Of a stretch of 64,000 nt of DNA, positions 57,601-64,000 are shown piece after piece. The stretch covers positions 6,538,004 to 6,602,003 of the forward strand of contig NC_049988.1 in assembly GCF_000003815.2 (NCBI RefSeq), read 5' to 3'. The translations under genes and the position numbers were made by a program. The stretch's first letter is position 1; every line of letters begins with the position of its first letter. The notes beneath the pieces were generated by a model. The model was not told the DNA's origin, made no database searches, and saw only the letters and a program-made list of their open reading frames with translations. This DNA is from Branchiostoma floridae. Its lineage: Eukaryota > Chordata > Leptocardii > Amphioxiformes > Branchiostomatidae.

Positions 57601-59955
57601 TTTTTTAGGGGCTGGACGGTGGCAAAAACGTACTAAATAGATCAACTTATATGATGACAATTGTGATAAATTGTTAAAACTGTAAAAAGCGCGTTAGACT
57701 CTGAGTCAGAAAGTGTAAGCCTTACCTATTAATCTTAACCCTACCTAGACCAGGCTTTTTTGGGATTCCAGGGACCAGGGGGGGCTCTTTTGACCCCCCC
57801 TTCGTAATTTCAAAACGGCTTGGGTTAGGATCACCAAATGTGGAGGAGATGATGTACTAGTAAAGTTTTATATTTTCAGTAATTTTGGTATTGTTATGAC
57901 GTAATATGACGTAATTATGACGTCATAAAGTCATATTTCGGGCTAAAATCGTGGCAATAAAAAAGTATGGTTGGACAAAGTCAGTCACTACAGATTACCT
58001 GGTGGAGTGTGCAAATATACGTGAAAAGGCTACAGCCATTTAGCATTTTTAAGGCTACGAACGTTGATAAACGGCCAGGCATTAGCGACGGCGCCCATCT
58101 CTGGTTCTTTAGAATTTGGGATGCACGAGTGTGCAATCACATGAGTAGGTGGCTTGCCCATCGTTAGTGCTGTTTGTTCAACTACAATACTCGTTAGTGC
58201 TAATTGCTCGTAAGTGCGTCTTAGGTATATATGACACGGCCTGAAATCGAACCAAATCCAAGACCATTGTTGAAATCTTTATTTTTTAATATTAAGTCTT
58301 GTAGAAACCTTTCAAAGGAAATGATTGATTTTAAGGCTAACTTAAGATCGTTGTTACAAATTCAAGACACACTTGAGGACTTTCTAAAAGTATACATACT
58401 ACAAGTAGGCTAGGCTTGCCTATGATGTACTCTCGACTAGGAAATTCTTAGTTATTAGTTAGACCTGGGCAGCTTTTTAATCATTTATGTGTTTCAAACA
58501 TATTGTTTCGTTCATGTTAATAACATCCCCGCGCGCATCAAAATATCAATTTTCGTCCGTTCATAATAAAGTCCAAAATGATTTGTAATTGTAGAGGGAA
58601 ACCTTGGAACGTGTTGGACAAGGACATCTGAAATACATTGCTAATCCTTTAAGAACAAGTTTGGAATCCCTTTCAAATCCCATTACAATGTCAGACATCA
58701 CGTTCGATATAGACTTATCTTTTACGTAGTTATGTATACATGTAACATACATATATATATATGGTTTTGGTTACATTGTATCCGTTATAGTTGTTACATT
58801 GCATTTTGGTTTCCATTATAAATTCCATAAAAAAATGCGCCGTGCATCCGCTTCAAATCATTTGATTGGATTTTCAATTAAAGAATCGGCCAGAAGTTAG
58901 AACAGTGTTGTTTTTGAGTTTGAAGGCTCATTTGCATATAAATTTTGACCGTATAATTTTGTCGTAGGGTTTCGTTTATACGTTTTTTGTCGTACGGTTT
59001 TCGTCCAGTTTTCGTCCAGTTTTCAGTGAATCTTTACGAACTGTACAAATGACCTACGGATTTTGCACGACAGATCAACAACGTTAACTCACCAAAGACA
59101 CTACAAGCTTCGAGTCTACAAGTTTGTTTGGTCTATAGAAAATATGCGAGATTTTAACTTAGTGGCAGTGACAGGCCTTTGTGGTGGTGACAGGCCATAG
59201 GGGCATGTTCGGGCATGACGCACCCGCCATGACACACGAGTCAGGGGTAGGAGGAACCCCTTGCATCCTTGGTCGGAAGTCCTCCTAGGAGACGGAAACT
59301 CCAAATAATAAACCTGCATCTGATGGGGCCGTCTTACGTGGCAAACAGTTCTGTCCCTGTAGGACTTAGTGCGCCAGTAGACGAGAGGGTGGAGAAGGGA
59401 GTGCACACCCCTCCTTCACCTTAAATAGTCACGTGCAGGCCAGGCAGACTGGTCGTCTAAACAACCTTGTCTGCCTACCATTGATCTTCGGATACGAAGA
59501 AACAGCCATCAGAATTTAACTGATATGGGACCACGCATTGAAATATCAAGAGTCTACTGACACGTTTTTGGAGAGAGGGTCTGTACTATATTAACAGACA
59601 CCTACCGGCATGTTTGGATGATTTGAGGGCGGTCTTTTTCAAGTGTCCCCAAACGCAAAACAGTCTGGACTTACCAGGCCACAACACTTCAACGATCACC
59701 CCGGTACATAGAAACCAAACAGTGGAAAGAAAATGGATGTATTTGTTCTAAAGAGAAACTTTTTTTTTACTACAGTTATAGCCGGTTGCTTATATCCATT
59801 ATCAAGTAAACCGCCATATTGCGTACCAAATAAAATGTCTTACCTCCTGTGGTTGGTCGGTTGCCTTCCATCCCGGCCTTACATTTTTGTCTCTCCTCCC
59901 AAAGAACTTTCATCTGTTCTTCTTTAGTGACAGGAGTGTCCTTCCCCCCATACAC
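30051..59955 (-). CDS. PTHR: Parathyroid hormone receptor-like class B1 GPCR (12 exons in window, signal exon missing)
   Basis: Exons, 5' to 3' on the minus strand: 59955-59844, 52844-52734, 47219-47098, 42856-42756, 40884-40695, 38594-38441, 37326-37266, 34755-34683, 33797-33718, 31319-31181, 31007-30966, 30545-30051. They join in frame to 559 codons plus stop. Seen: six extracellular Cys at the class B positions (KCK, YCNQ, ICW, PCP, REC, TEC), and seven membrane segments (about residues 125-148, 155-178, 214-240, 253-282, 301-327, 336-357 and 368-391). Also seen are class B signature stretches: RRLHCTRNY-like [45 protein letters not shown] and [19 protein letters not shown] followed by a long first extracellular loop is typical of PTH receptors. 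Known role of the family: plasma-membrane receptor for PTH/PTHrP-type peptides, coupling to Gs and Gq. The tail ends ETVL, a PDZ-binding type end. Other class B receptors are less likely. Confidence 0.9.
30966..31007 (-). CDS. PTHR: PTHR TM7 end micro-exon (14 codons)
   Basis: Acceptor TTTCCAG, donor GTGAGT-type; 42 nt, phase 0 to 0. Encodes [14 protein letters not shown]. The 42-nt exon at this place is a conserved class B receptor feature. Confidence 0.9.
31181..31319 (-). CDS. PTHR: PTHR TM6 and TM7 start exon
   Basis: Acceptor TTCGCAG, donor GTACGG; 139 nt, phase 2 to 0. Encodes [17 protein letters not shown] and DLFFNSFQ, both near-identical to vertebrate PTH receptors. Confidence 0.92.
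31320..33717. other. PTHR: PTHR intron between TM5 and TM6 exons
   Basis: 2.4 kb, AT-rich. Degenerate ATTC/ATTCATTC repeats at about 33245-33690. A 163-residue plus-strand ORF (31491-31982) has no visible domain and is treated as chance. Confidence 0.5.
33718..33797 (-). CDS. PTHR: PTHR TM5 and third intracellular loop exon
   Basis: Acceptor TTTCCAG, donor GTGAGT; 80 nt, phase 0 to 2. Encodes [18 protein letters not shown]. The loop after it (MTAAVGADQ) is shorter than in the mammalian receptors. Confidence 0.88.
34683..34755 (-). CDS. PTHR: PTHR second extracellular loop and TM5 start exon
   Basis: Acceptor ATTTTAG, donor GTCAGT; 73 nt, phase 2 to 0. Encodes the conserved CWDY of loop 2, then [10 protein letters not shown]. 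Confidence 0.87.
34918..34963. repeat. Perfect 20-bp-arm palindrome
   Basis: GGTCCCGCCGCCATTTTGAA, a short AACC spacer, then the exact reverse complement. In the PTHR intron before the TM5 exon. Confidence 0.92.
34997..35248. mobile_element. 250-bp TIR element, CCCCCTTTCCACTAG family, copy 1
   Basis: Ends CCCCCTTTCCACTAGACGGCG and CGCCGTCCTAGTGGAAAGGG. The interior has AGAAGACAACAAAACACACA and CAATTCGTTGAACG shared with the copy at 38717. Confidence 0.82.
36588..36949. mobile_element. TA-flanked MITE CAGTCAAACCTGT with internal 126-bp duplication
   Basis: Outer ends TACAGTCAAACCTGT and ACAGGTTTGACTGTA. Inside, the unit starting CAGTCAAACCTGTATTAGG at 36590 is repeated at 36716 almost unchanged, and the right end (GTGGCCGCTATAGACAGG) is also doubled. 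Confidence 0.85.
37266..37326 (-). CDS. PTHR: PTHR TM4 exon
   Basis: Acceptor TCTTCAG, donor GTAACT; 61 nt, phase 1 to 0 with two bases carried. Encodes [18 protein letters not shown]. Confidence 0.88.
38188..38395. mobile_element. TIR element, GCCGCCATNTTGGTGTC family, copy 1
   Basis: Left GCCGCCATCTTGGTGTCTTC then ATTTGCATT; right AATGCAAATAGGGACGCC then AATATGGC. Ends 45 bases from the TM3 exon of PTHR. Confidence 0.7.
38441..38594 (-). CDS. PTHR: PTHR TM3 and start of TM4 exon
   Basis: Acceptor TTTCCAG, donor GTACGC; 154 nt, phase 0 to 1. Encodes [16 protein letters not shown], with the class B Glu of TM3, and [15 protein letters not shown]. Confidence 0.92.
38717..39147. mobile_element. 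TIR element, CCCCCTTTCCACTAG family, copy 2, with nested insertion
   Basis: Left CTCCTTTCAACTAGACGGCG, interior as in copy 1, right GAGCGCCATCCTTA...AATGGAAAGGGGG interrupted by the 198-bp element at 38935-39132. Confidence 0.82.
38935..39132. mobile_element. Nested 198-bp MITE with TA duplication
   Basis: Long TIRs around CTCACATTAGGCGAAAATCG and ATCGGACGACG, with a GAGCTCTAAATTACGAGGAG core in both arms. Inserted in the right end of the outer element; TA is doubled at the junction. Confidence 0.85.
39528..39716. mobile_element. TIR element, GCCGCCATNTTGGTGTC family, copy 2
   Basis: Left GCCGCCATATTGGTGTCTCC then ATTTGCATT; right ATACAAATAGGGACACCAAG then ATGGCCGCC. One kilobase from copy 1, same orientation. 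Confidence 0.7.
40616..40676. repeat. GT-rich microsatellite
   Basis: (TG)n then TTTG/TTTC repeats, about 20 bases beyond the donor of the PTHR TM2 exon. Confidence 0.8.
40695..40884 (-). CDS. PTHR: PTHR TM2 and first extracellular loop exon
   Basis: Acceptor TTTCCAG, donor GTGAGA; 190 nt, phase 2 to 0. Encodes [17 protein letters not shown] (His of the class B polar network), KDAVLYS and a long acidic loop. The vertebrate gene splits this region differently, so the single exon may be a fusion; that comparison is from memory. Confidence 0.9.
40885..42755. other. PTHR: PTHR intron between TM1 and TM2 exons
   Basis: 1.9 kb. Contains a G run at 41176-41188 and the TIR element at 42301-42640; the rest shows nothing recognisable. 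Confidence 0.5.
42301..42640. mobile_element. TIR element with TAGGGTTGGACAAG ends
   Basis: Left TAGGGTTGGACAAG, right CTTGTCCAACCCTG; the inner CCGATCGGCAAG and TTGCCCGATAGGACAAG pieces are partly symmetrical. hAT-like by end sequence; no clear target duplication. Confidence 0.65.
42756..42856 (-). CDS. PTHR: PTHR TM1 exon
   Basis: Acceptor GTTTCAG, donor GTAAGT; 101 nt, phase 0 to 2. Encodes [19 protein letters not shown], a clear class B TM1. Confidence 0.9.
43765..44317. mobile_element. 553-bp TIR element at TTAA
   Basis: Ends TTAAAGGAGTCCTAAACTCC and GGAGTTTAGGACTCCTTTAA; the TIR extends about 40 bases to GTGTTATTTTC. TTAA at both borders fits piggyBac- or Kolobok-type insertion. No transposase. 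Confidence 0.82.
44318..47097. other. PTHR: PTHR intron, AT-rich stretch
   Basis: Part of the intron between the ectodomain and TM1 exons. No recognisable gene or repeat; short AT-rich ORFs only. Confidence 0.5.
47098..47219 (-). CDS. PTHR: PTHR ectodomain exon (last two Cys)
   Basis: Acceptor CCCACAG, donor GTAAGA; 122 nt, phase 1 to 0. Encodes [12 protein letters not shown] and an [13 protein letters not shown] stretch with possible N-glycosylation sites (NKT, NYT). Confidence 0.9.
48105..48960. repeat. Tandem array, about 160-bp units decaying to about 40-bp units
   Basis: Units beginning CGC(G)CCACCCATCA at about 48108, 48277 and 48431, each with CGTAAAGGGATTAG and AAAGATACAATTTACATTT. 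From about 48660 only the AAAGGTCTCGTAAAGATACA part recurs, every 40-60 bases. Confidence 0.85.
49082..49094. repeat. G homopolymer
   Basis: 13-base G run in PTHR intron; similar runs at 41176 and 62806. Confidence 0.9.
49095..51560. other. PTHR: PTHR intron, AT-rich stretch without features
   Basis: No gene, TIR element or tandem repeat recognised. Confidence 0.5.
51562..51670. repeat. TATC microsatellite
   Basis: (ATCT)n with GATC interruptions. Confidence 0.95.
51903..52285 (-). other. Minus-strand open segment with acceptor-like start, unknown protein
   Basis: Open from an acceptor-like CATCTACAG (about 52277) to a stop at 51903. The translation is non-repetitive and protein-like ([35 protein letters not shown]) and has no ATG start. 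NPLY resembles an endocytic NPxY-type motif. It cannot be part of PTHR. Possible exon remnant or retrocopy; family not recognised. Confidence 0.3.
52650..52726. repeat. ATTG microsatellite
   Basis: (GATT)n with variants, about 8 bases beyond the donor of the PTHR ectodomain exon. Confidence 0.85.
52734..52844 (-). CDS. PTHR: PTHR ectodomain exon (three Cys)
   Basis: Acceptor CCTGCAG, donor GTAAGC; 111 nt, phase 1 to 1. Encodes [12 protein letters not shown] and [14 protein letters not shown], close to the vertebrate PTH receptor ectodomain. It joins directly to E1: the extra exon E2 known from mammalian PTH1R has no counterpart here. Confidence 0.9.
53670..54105 (-). pseudogene. Candidate frameshifted coding relic, unknown protein
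   Basis: Two overlapping minus-strand open frames (54105-53782 and 53867-53670) both look protein-like, and together read as one sequence with a frame change near 53870-53880. The first has [20 protein letters not shown]; the second has [20 protein letters not shown]. Family not recognised; chance ORFs remain possible. Confidence 0.3.
55639..55777 (-). mobile_element. tRNA-derived SINE, copy in PTHR intron
   Basis: Same body read on the minus strand (CAAGGGCACAACGTCGGGGC on plus), with a B-box region around GGGCTCGAACTCAGGACC. More diverged than the other two. Confidence 0.65.
56159..56354. mobile_element. TA-flanked MITE, CTGTAAATGCA family, copy 2
   Basis: Same ends and TA flanks as the first copy, with the AAACTTTCGCGGTGGTTT interior. 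Lies in PTHR intron 1. Confidence 0.85.
56582..56753. mobile_element. TIR element, TTCACCTTTATCCGCGG family, in PTHR intron
   Basis: Left TTCACCTTTATCTGCGGGTT, right GGTTACCCCGCGGACAAAGG followed by TGAA. An inner hairpin near 56632-56670 repeats GGTGGTTTCAAA in inverted form. Confidence 0.65.
57735..57930. repeat. Third block of the same dispersed repeat
   Basis: Begins CCTACCTAGACCAGGC, has a G run and a C run, then CAAAACGGCTTGGGTTAGG and tandem TATGACGTAATTATGACGTC. Confidence 0.5.
59175..59480 (+). mobile_element. 5'-truncated copy of the composite SINE
   Basis: Matches the 3' part of 22346-22833 (GGGGCATGTTCGGGCATGA, then AGACGAGAGGGTGGAGAAGG) without the tRNA head. Lies in PTHR intron 1 about 360 bases from exon E1. 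Confidence 0.7.
59844..59955 (-). CDS. PTHR: PTHR exon E1 (N-terminal helix of hormone-binding domain)
   Basis: Acceptor TTGTGTAG, donor GTAAGA; 112 nt, phase 0 to 1. Encodes [17 protein letters not shown], matching the N-terminal helix of PTH receptors with the first ectodomain Cys. The signal peptide must come from an exon further upstream. Confidence 0.85.
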
Positions 59956-62900
59956 CTACACAAATAGAAAAAGAGACAACATTACCATCATAAATCAAAT
60001 GATTGATATGGCAAATGATGCAAAATAGTAGCTATGTTGTCAGGTGCAAATATCATACAAATCTTTGAGACTATTAGTTGTTGGTCCATGCTGATGACAT
60101 CATATATATGTCATCTGTGCGCATCAATTTTCGTCAGGTTCGACCTTATCATAAACCATACAAAGTAGCCATAAGGGAAAAAATACATACTGCACGTTGT
60201 AAAGAAATATCCAAAAACATGAATACATGTACTAATGTCGTAGAATACCAAAGTCAATTTCAAAGTGAAATTGTGAACGAACAAAAATGAATAATCTATT
60301 CTTCATACCTCTCTGTGTTCAGTCATTTGTTTAACATTCCTGTACATTTAGATTTCATAATAAAGGTAACATATTATACCAAACTCAAACGTGACCCAGT
60401 ACACAAAGCACGGTACTTTGACGTCAAGAATATCCCAAGTGACAAAATATCAGACCATGCCTGACAAGGATCACAGCGACTAAGAATAGCAGGAGATTTC
60501 AGTCTACGAAAAGAGAGTCCCTTTAGAACGAAATCTGATTACTTCATTTTGGCTTCGTTTCCTTGACGCGAAACAAGCACACACCGCGGTCCCAAAAGTG
60601 AATCGAGGAGCTGTTTCCAAGAAGGACCTGTGCTAACTGGCTAGGATTAGAAGTAATGTGAGCTGGATTGAAGCAATATCCTCACTTCAAACAACGAGAC
60701 TTTAACAGTGTAGAGGAGCTTGAGGAAACGACGTACTTTGGTAAATTTTGTACGGAATTCTTGCGATAAAAAAAAAGAGATTCTCGCGAGAAAAACGTGA
60801 TTCTCGCGATAAAAAAACAACGTTGGAGGATCACTACCGATAGACGTGACGATAATAATAAATTATTTATTCTATAATACATAAAATAGATGCAAAAAGA
60901 AAATTATTTCCACATGTACCCCTATTTAACGAACAGGAAAGAGTCACTCAAAGAGACTTGCCCAACAACTTCCTAACATTTACTGACGGAAAGAAAACTA
61001 TAAGCCTGTTAACTTCTCGAAACCCACCCATTACAGAAAAAATGGGACACTTAAGTTTCGTCTTCCACTACTTCCAACAAAACGTCAATCCCTACAAAAC
61101 AAAGATGATAACCACTTGTCACCATTTCTATGTTGCACAGTTTATATATCTCTTTTATATACTGTTTTATGTTGACCTTTATAGAAACAAGAAATCTTTT
61201 AAAAAAAGCTGTGCCTTGCCGCGTATTTTATGTTATTTTGGTAAGTTAGACTAGATTCTACGCTTAAAAATCCCGAGTTCCACATGTCGCCCCCCTCCCC
61301 CCTCATTATCATAACTTATGTCAGTAAATTATTGGCACATTAAACAGGTTTTGTAAATCTTTTTGACCCACAATGAATATGCATTATTTTTTATTACAAA
61401 CTAAGTTCCTTCTGATGCAATTTGTCATATATCTTTATATAAACATGGTGAGTTAAAGCGTAGATTTATTACGCTGGACCACATACAGTAACATGCGTCT
61501 AGAAGAGCGTTTTAATACTCGCCTGGAATGTACCATTGTCTAACTAAGCCATGAAACTCGGCAAGGAAAGAAGGGCCTTAAAAACGGGCCTTTGGAAGGG
61601 GCTTTGGAAGGGCTGGGTTAACAGGTCCGTCCATTGATCCATAGATCCATGGAAGAAAGCTGGCGTAAAGCCTTGCCGGCGGCAAGGCAAAAATGTAAAT
61701 ATGAGTTTTACAATTCAATAAAAAATACAGCAAGCAGATTTAGGCGTTGACTGTATGTACCCTTAACACACGATGTAACATTTTCCTAGCACAATCACAA
61801 AACGCTGTAATTGAGATTAGCTTAGGAACATAAATGAGAAACAGACCCTTCAAATACCATTGACGTAGACGACAAATTAATTACAACGACGTTGCGGTCG
61901 TTAACATTTCTAACAAGTCTTCAGTACAAAAAGAATGACAACTTGTGATCAAAACCACCTGCCGCGTCCTAAATTACCCTGTAAACATTGACATATAAGT
62001 AGGCGCAAGCAATCTGTCCCCTTCTCTTTGAAGGAAAATTACGAGCATAAAGTGTTTACGTTTTGTGTTATCTGGGACTCCTAATACGGTTATACGAAGC
62101 GCCACACACGCTACATGTGCCGGTAATTCAATCAGGTCGCTGCAAACCAGTTTAGTGGAGATCCGGCGGCAGATTGGTTAGAAAGCCTGTTAAGCGTCTG
62201 AGATACATTCTGTCGATTTCTCTTCTCTTATTCTGACCTACTTTGTTGTTATTTTTCATTGGTATGACAGTTGGTACGTGTTGCAGTATATCTACCAACG
62301 CTGAGAAGGTTATACTTTCGGTAACGTTTCTATGTATGTTTGTGGATAGCATAACTGGAGAAGTTGTGTATGGATTTGTATGACGAAGATAGGTCGACAA
62401 ATTGAAGAGAAAGTGTGATGGTGTACCCCTTGTATTTTCAATGGTACTGAACGACTGTTTTTAAGTCTCGTTTAAAATGAGTCTTTCTTCTGATTTTAAT
62501 GGCAATATACTAAGCTTCATGTCTTCATATATATTGAATATTGACAATTATTATATTATTTCAAGACGTAATAACGGCAACGTAATGCGTGTACAATAAG
62601 ATGTAAGATGCCAAAGATGAGCAACATACATCCGATACAACTGAAGAGAGACGGAGGATGCTCTAGGCTATTTGCTACATTGACCAACTACTCACTGAGT
62701 CAAATTTAAGGTGCAGGTTCAACGTTATCATTCTACGTAAAGCTATACGTACACAGCAAAAGGAACTTTTATGTGTTCTTCTTATCTTTGGTCTCCCGGA
62801 GACGGGGGGGGGGGGGGGTGCCCCTTATGCTAACTTCTCTATTCTCTACCAACTACTAACGGGGCCACATGAAAAGTATACTTTCAAAATTATTCTACGT

Positions 62901-64000
62901 AAAGCTATACGTACATAACAGAACGAACCCCCACACGTCTTGTATATATGTAAATATGCGTTCTATTAACCCACTAAATTCACCTGTCCTGTCTTTTACA
63001 CACAGAAAATCAGTTTGTTTTCATTTCCCCTAGCATTTTTCCTTTATTTTCCCATGTCTATTTGTACTGGTCACTTGTATTGTAATTTACCCATGCGTAG
63101 TCTGCCAATAATCTCAAAAATTGAGGCTAGGCAGTACGAAAGAAGAAGAATGCGTTCTTGTCTTTGGTCTGACGGAGACGGGGGGCGCCTTAGGCTAACT
63201 TTTACATTTGACCAACTACTCACAAAGTCACCTGTAAAGTGCAGTTTCAAGATTATTCTACGTAAGGTTATACGTACGCACCAAAAGAAACTTTAATGTG
63301 TTCTGTGTCCTTGGCCTTTTTTTCTAAAGCCGTAATGTTCGCCCAATTCCATATGTTGAAATCGAAGGTAAAGCCATTCCGACTGAGTGCACAGAGACTG
63401 CACGCACAAACCCATTAGCCGGAACGAGCCAGAGTCAAAGTGACACCTGCGGCCTGTAACTTCTGATAGGGAGAGATTGAACTGGGACGGTAGGTTTCAA
63501 AGGAAAAGTATTGCTGATCGTGACTTCGCTATGTCAGAAAAAATCATACCAGACAGCATGGAGTAACAATGCCGATATATAGTGGTATGCGGGGTATACA
63601 GTGGATGAGAAATGCGCACGCAAGCAAATAAGCCAAAGTGATATTAGAATAGAATTTCTTATACCTTGGTGTGATGCACACTAAACTTTTTTTTTTACAT
63701 TTATACATTGTTCATCACGAAAAGCAAAGATGTTGACTGAATTTTGGACTGTACTCATTGGCCTTTTTCTTAGGAATTTGACCCTCTTTACTGATGCGTA
63801 TTGATATTTGGGGCGTGTGACGTCAGGATTGGGTCAAAAGTGAAAAGAAGTTGATACCTGCCACCGTCCGGGTCGAAAATGCAGTGAGACATTTTTGTTT
63901 GTTTTCAATGAAAACTTAGAAAATCGAAAATTAATCGACAAAACTTGAAAATAAGAGATTGAAAATAAGAAAATAACTAAACACTACAGGAATCAACAGT
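59956..64000. other. PTHR: Upstream PTHR intron, signal-peptide exon not found
   Basis: No minus-strand Met-hydrophobic segment followed by a phase 0 donor was recognised. Contains TCGCGA(T/G)AAAA repeats at 60765-60820, a GCCTTGCCGGCGGCAAGGC hairpin at about 61670-61690, and three related segments at 62.6-63.3 kb. Confidence 0.5.
62645..63310. repeat. Three diverged copies of a GACGGGG / CTACGTAAAGCTATACGTAC unit
   Basis: CTACGTA(A)AGCTATACGTAC or a variant at about 62735, 62895 and 63257, each preceded by a CAACTACT(C/A)AC segment. Two copies also have the CGGAGACGGGGGG part. Confidence 0.7.

Larger units (their letters stand above)
52845..59843. other. PTHR: PTHR first large intron in window (7 kb)
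   Basis: Holds the frameshifted relic, a GGTGTCACAGC inverted pair (54345-54420), a SINE, two TIR elements, a dispersed-repeat block and the truncated composite SINE listed separately. The remainder is AT-rich and unremarkable. Confidence 0.5.

Overview
The window looks like nuclear DNA of an invertebrate deuterostome, most likely a lancelet (Branchiostoma). Coding sequence occurs only as short exons with GT/AG borders and matching phases, and the introns are packed with short terminal-inverted-repeat (TIR) elements, tRNA-derived SINEs and microsatellites. The lancelet assignment is an inference from the gene content (a single PTH-type class B receptor, a patatin/EF-hand enzyme) and the repeat style; no species marker was read.

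Region 1 (about 1.4-26.5 kb, + strand) holds two head-to-tail paralogues of a calcium-binding patatin-like phospholipase. The downstream copy is complete: 12 exons from 10662 to 26278 encode 537 residues, with an N-myristoylation-type start, the GGGARG oxyanion loop, the GVSAG serine motif, the DGG aspartate motif, a helical linker and a canonical EF-hand. The upstream copy shows only its last six exons (1686-7080), nearly identical to exons 7-12 of the complete gene; exon 6 is not found in the 1.7 kb before them, so it either starts outside the window or is 5'-truncated. A decayed third piece of the last exon lies just after the complete gene (26331-26474).

Region 2 (about 29.1-64 kb, - strand) is one large gene convergent with the phospholipase pair: a class B1 GPCR of the parathyroid hormone receptor type. 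Twelve coding exons from 59955 down to 30051 join in frame and encode 559 residues: a six-cysteine hormone-binding domain, seven membrane helices and a tail ending in ETVL. The signal-peptide exon was not found and probably lies beyond 64000.

The rest is intronic or intergenic. It includes at least a dozen TIR or foldback elements (several with clear target duplications), three SINE copies plus a longer 488-bp composite SINE with a 9-bp target duplication, a 2.9-kb element bounded by near-identical 198-bp direct repeats, a palindromic 10-mer array, and CA, GA, CT and TATC microsatellites. No CRISPR array, rRNA gene or bacterial operon is present. No clear new multi-gene system was found; the most unusual items are the tandem patatin/EF-hand enzymes and the repeat history that dates their duplication.
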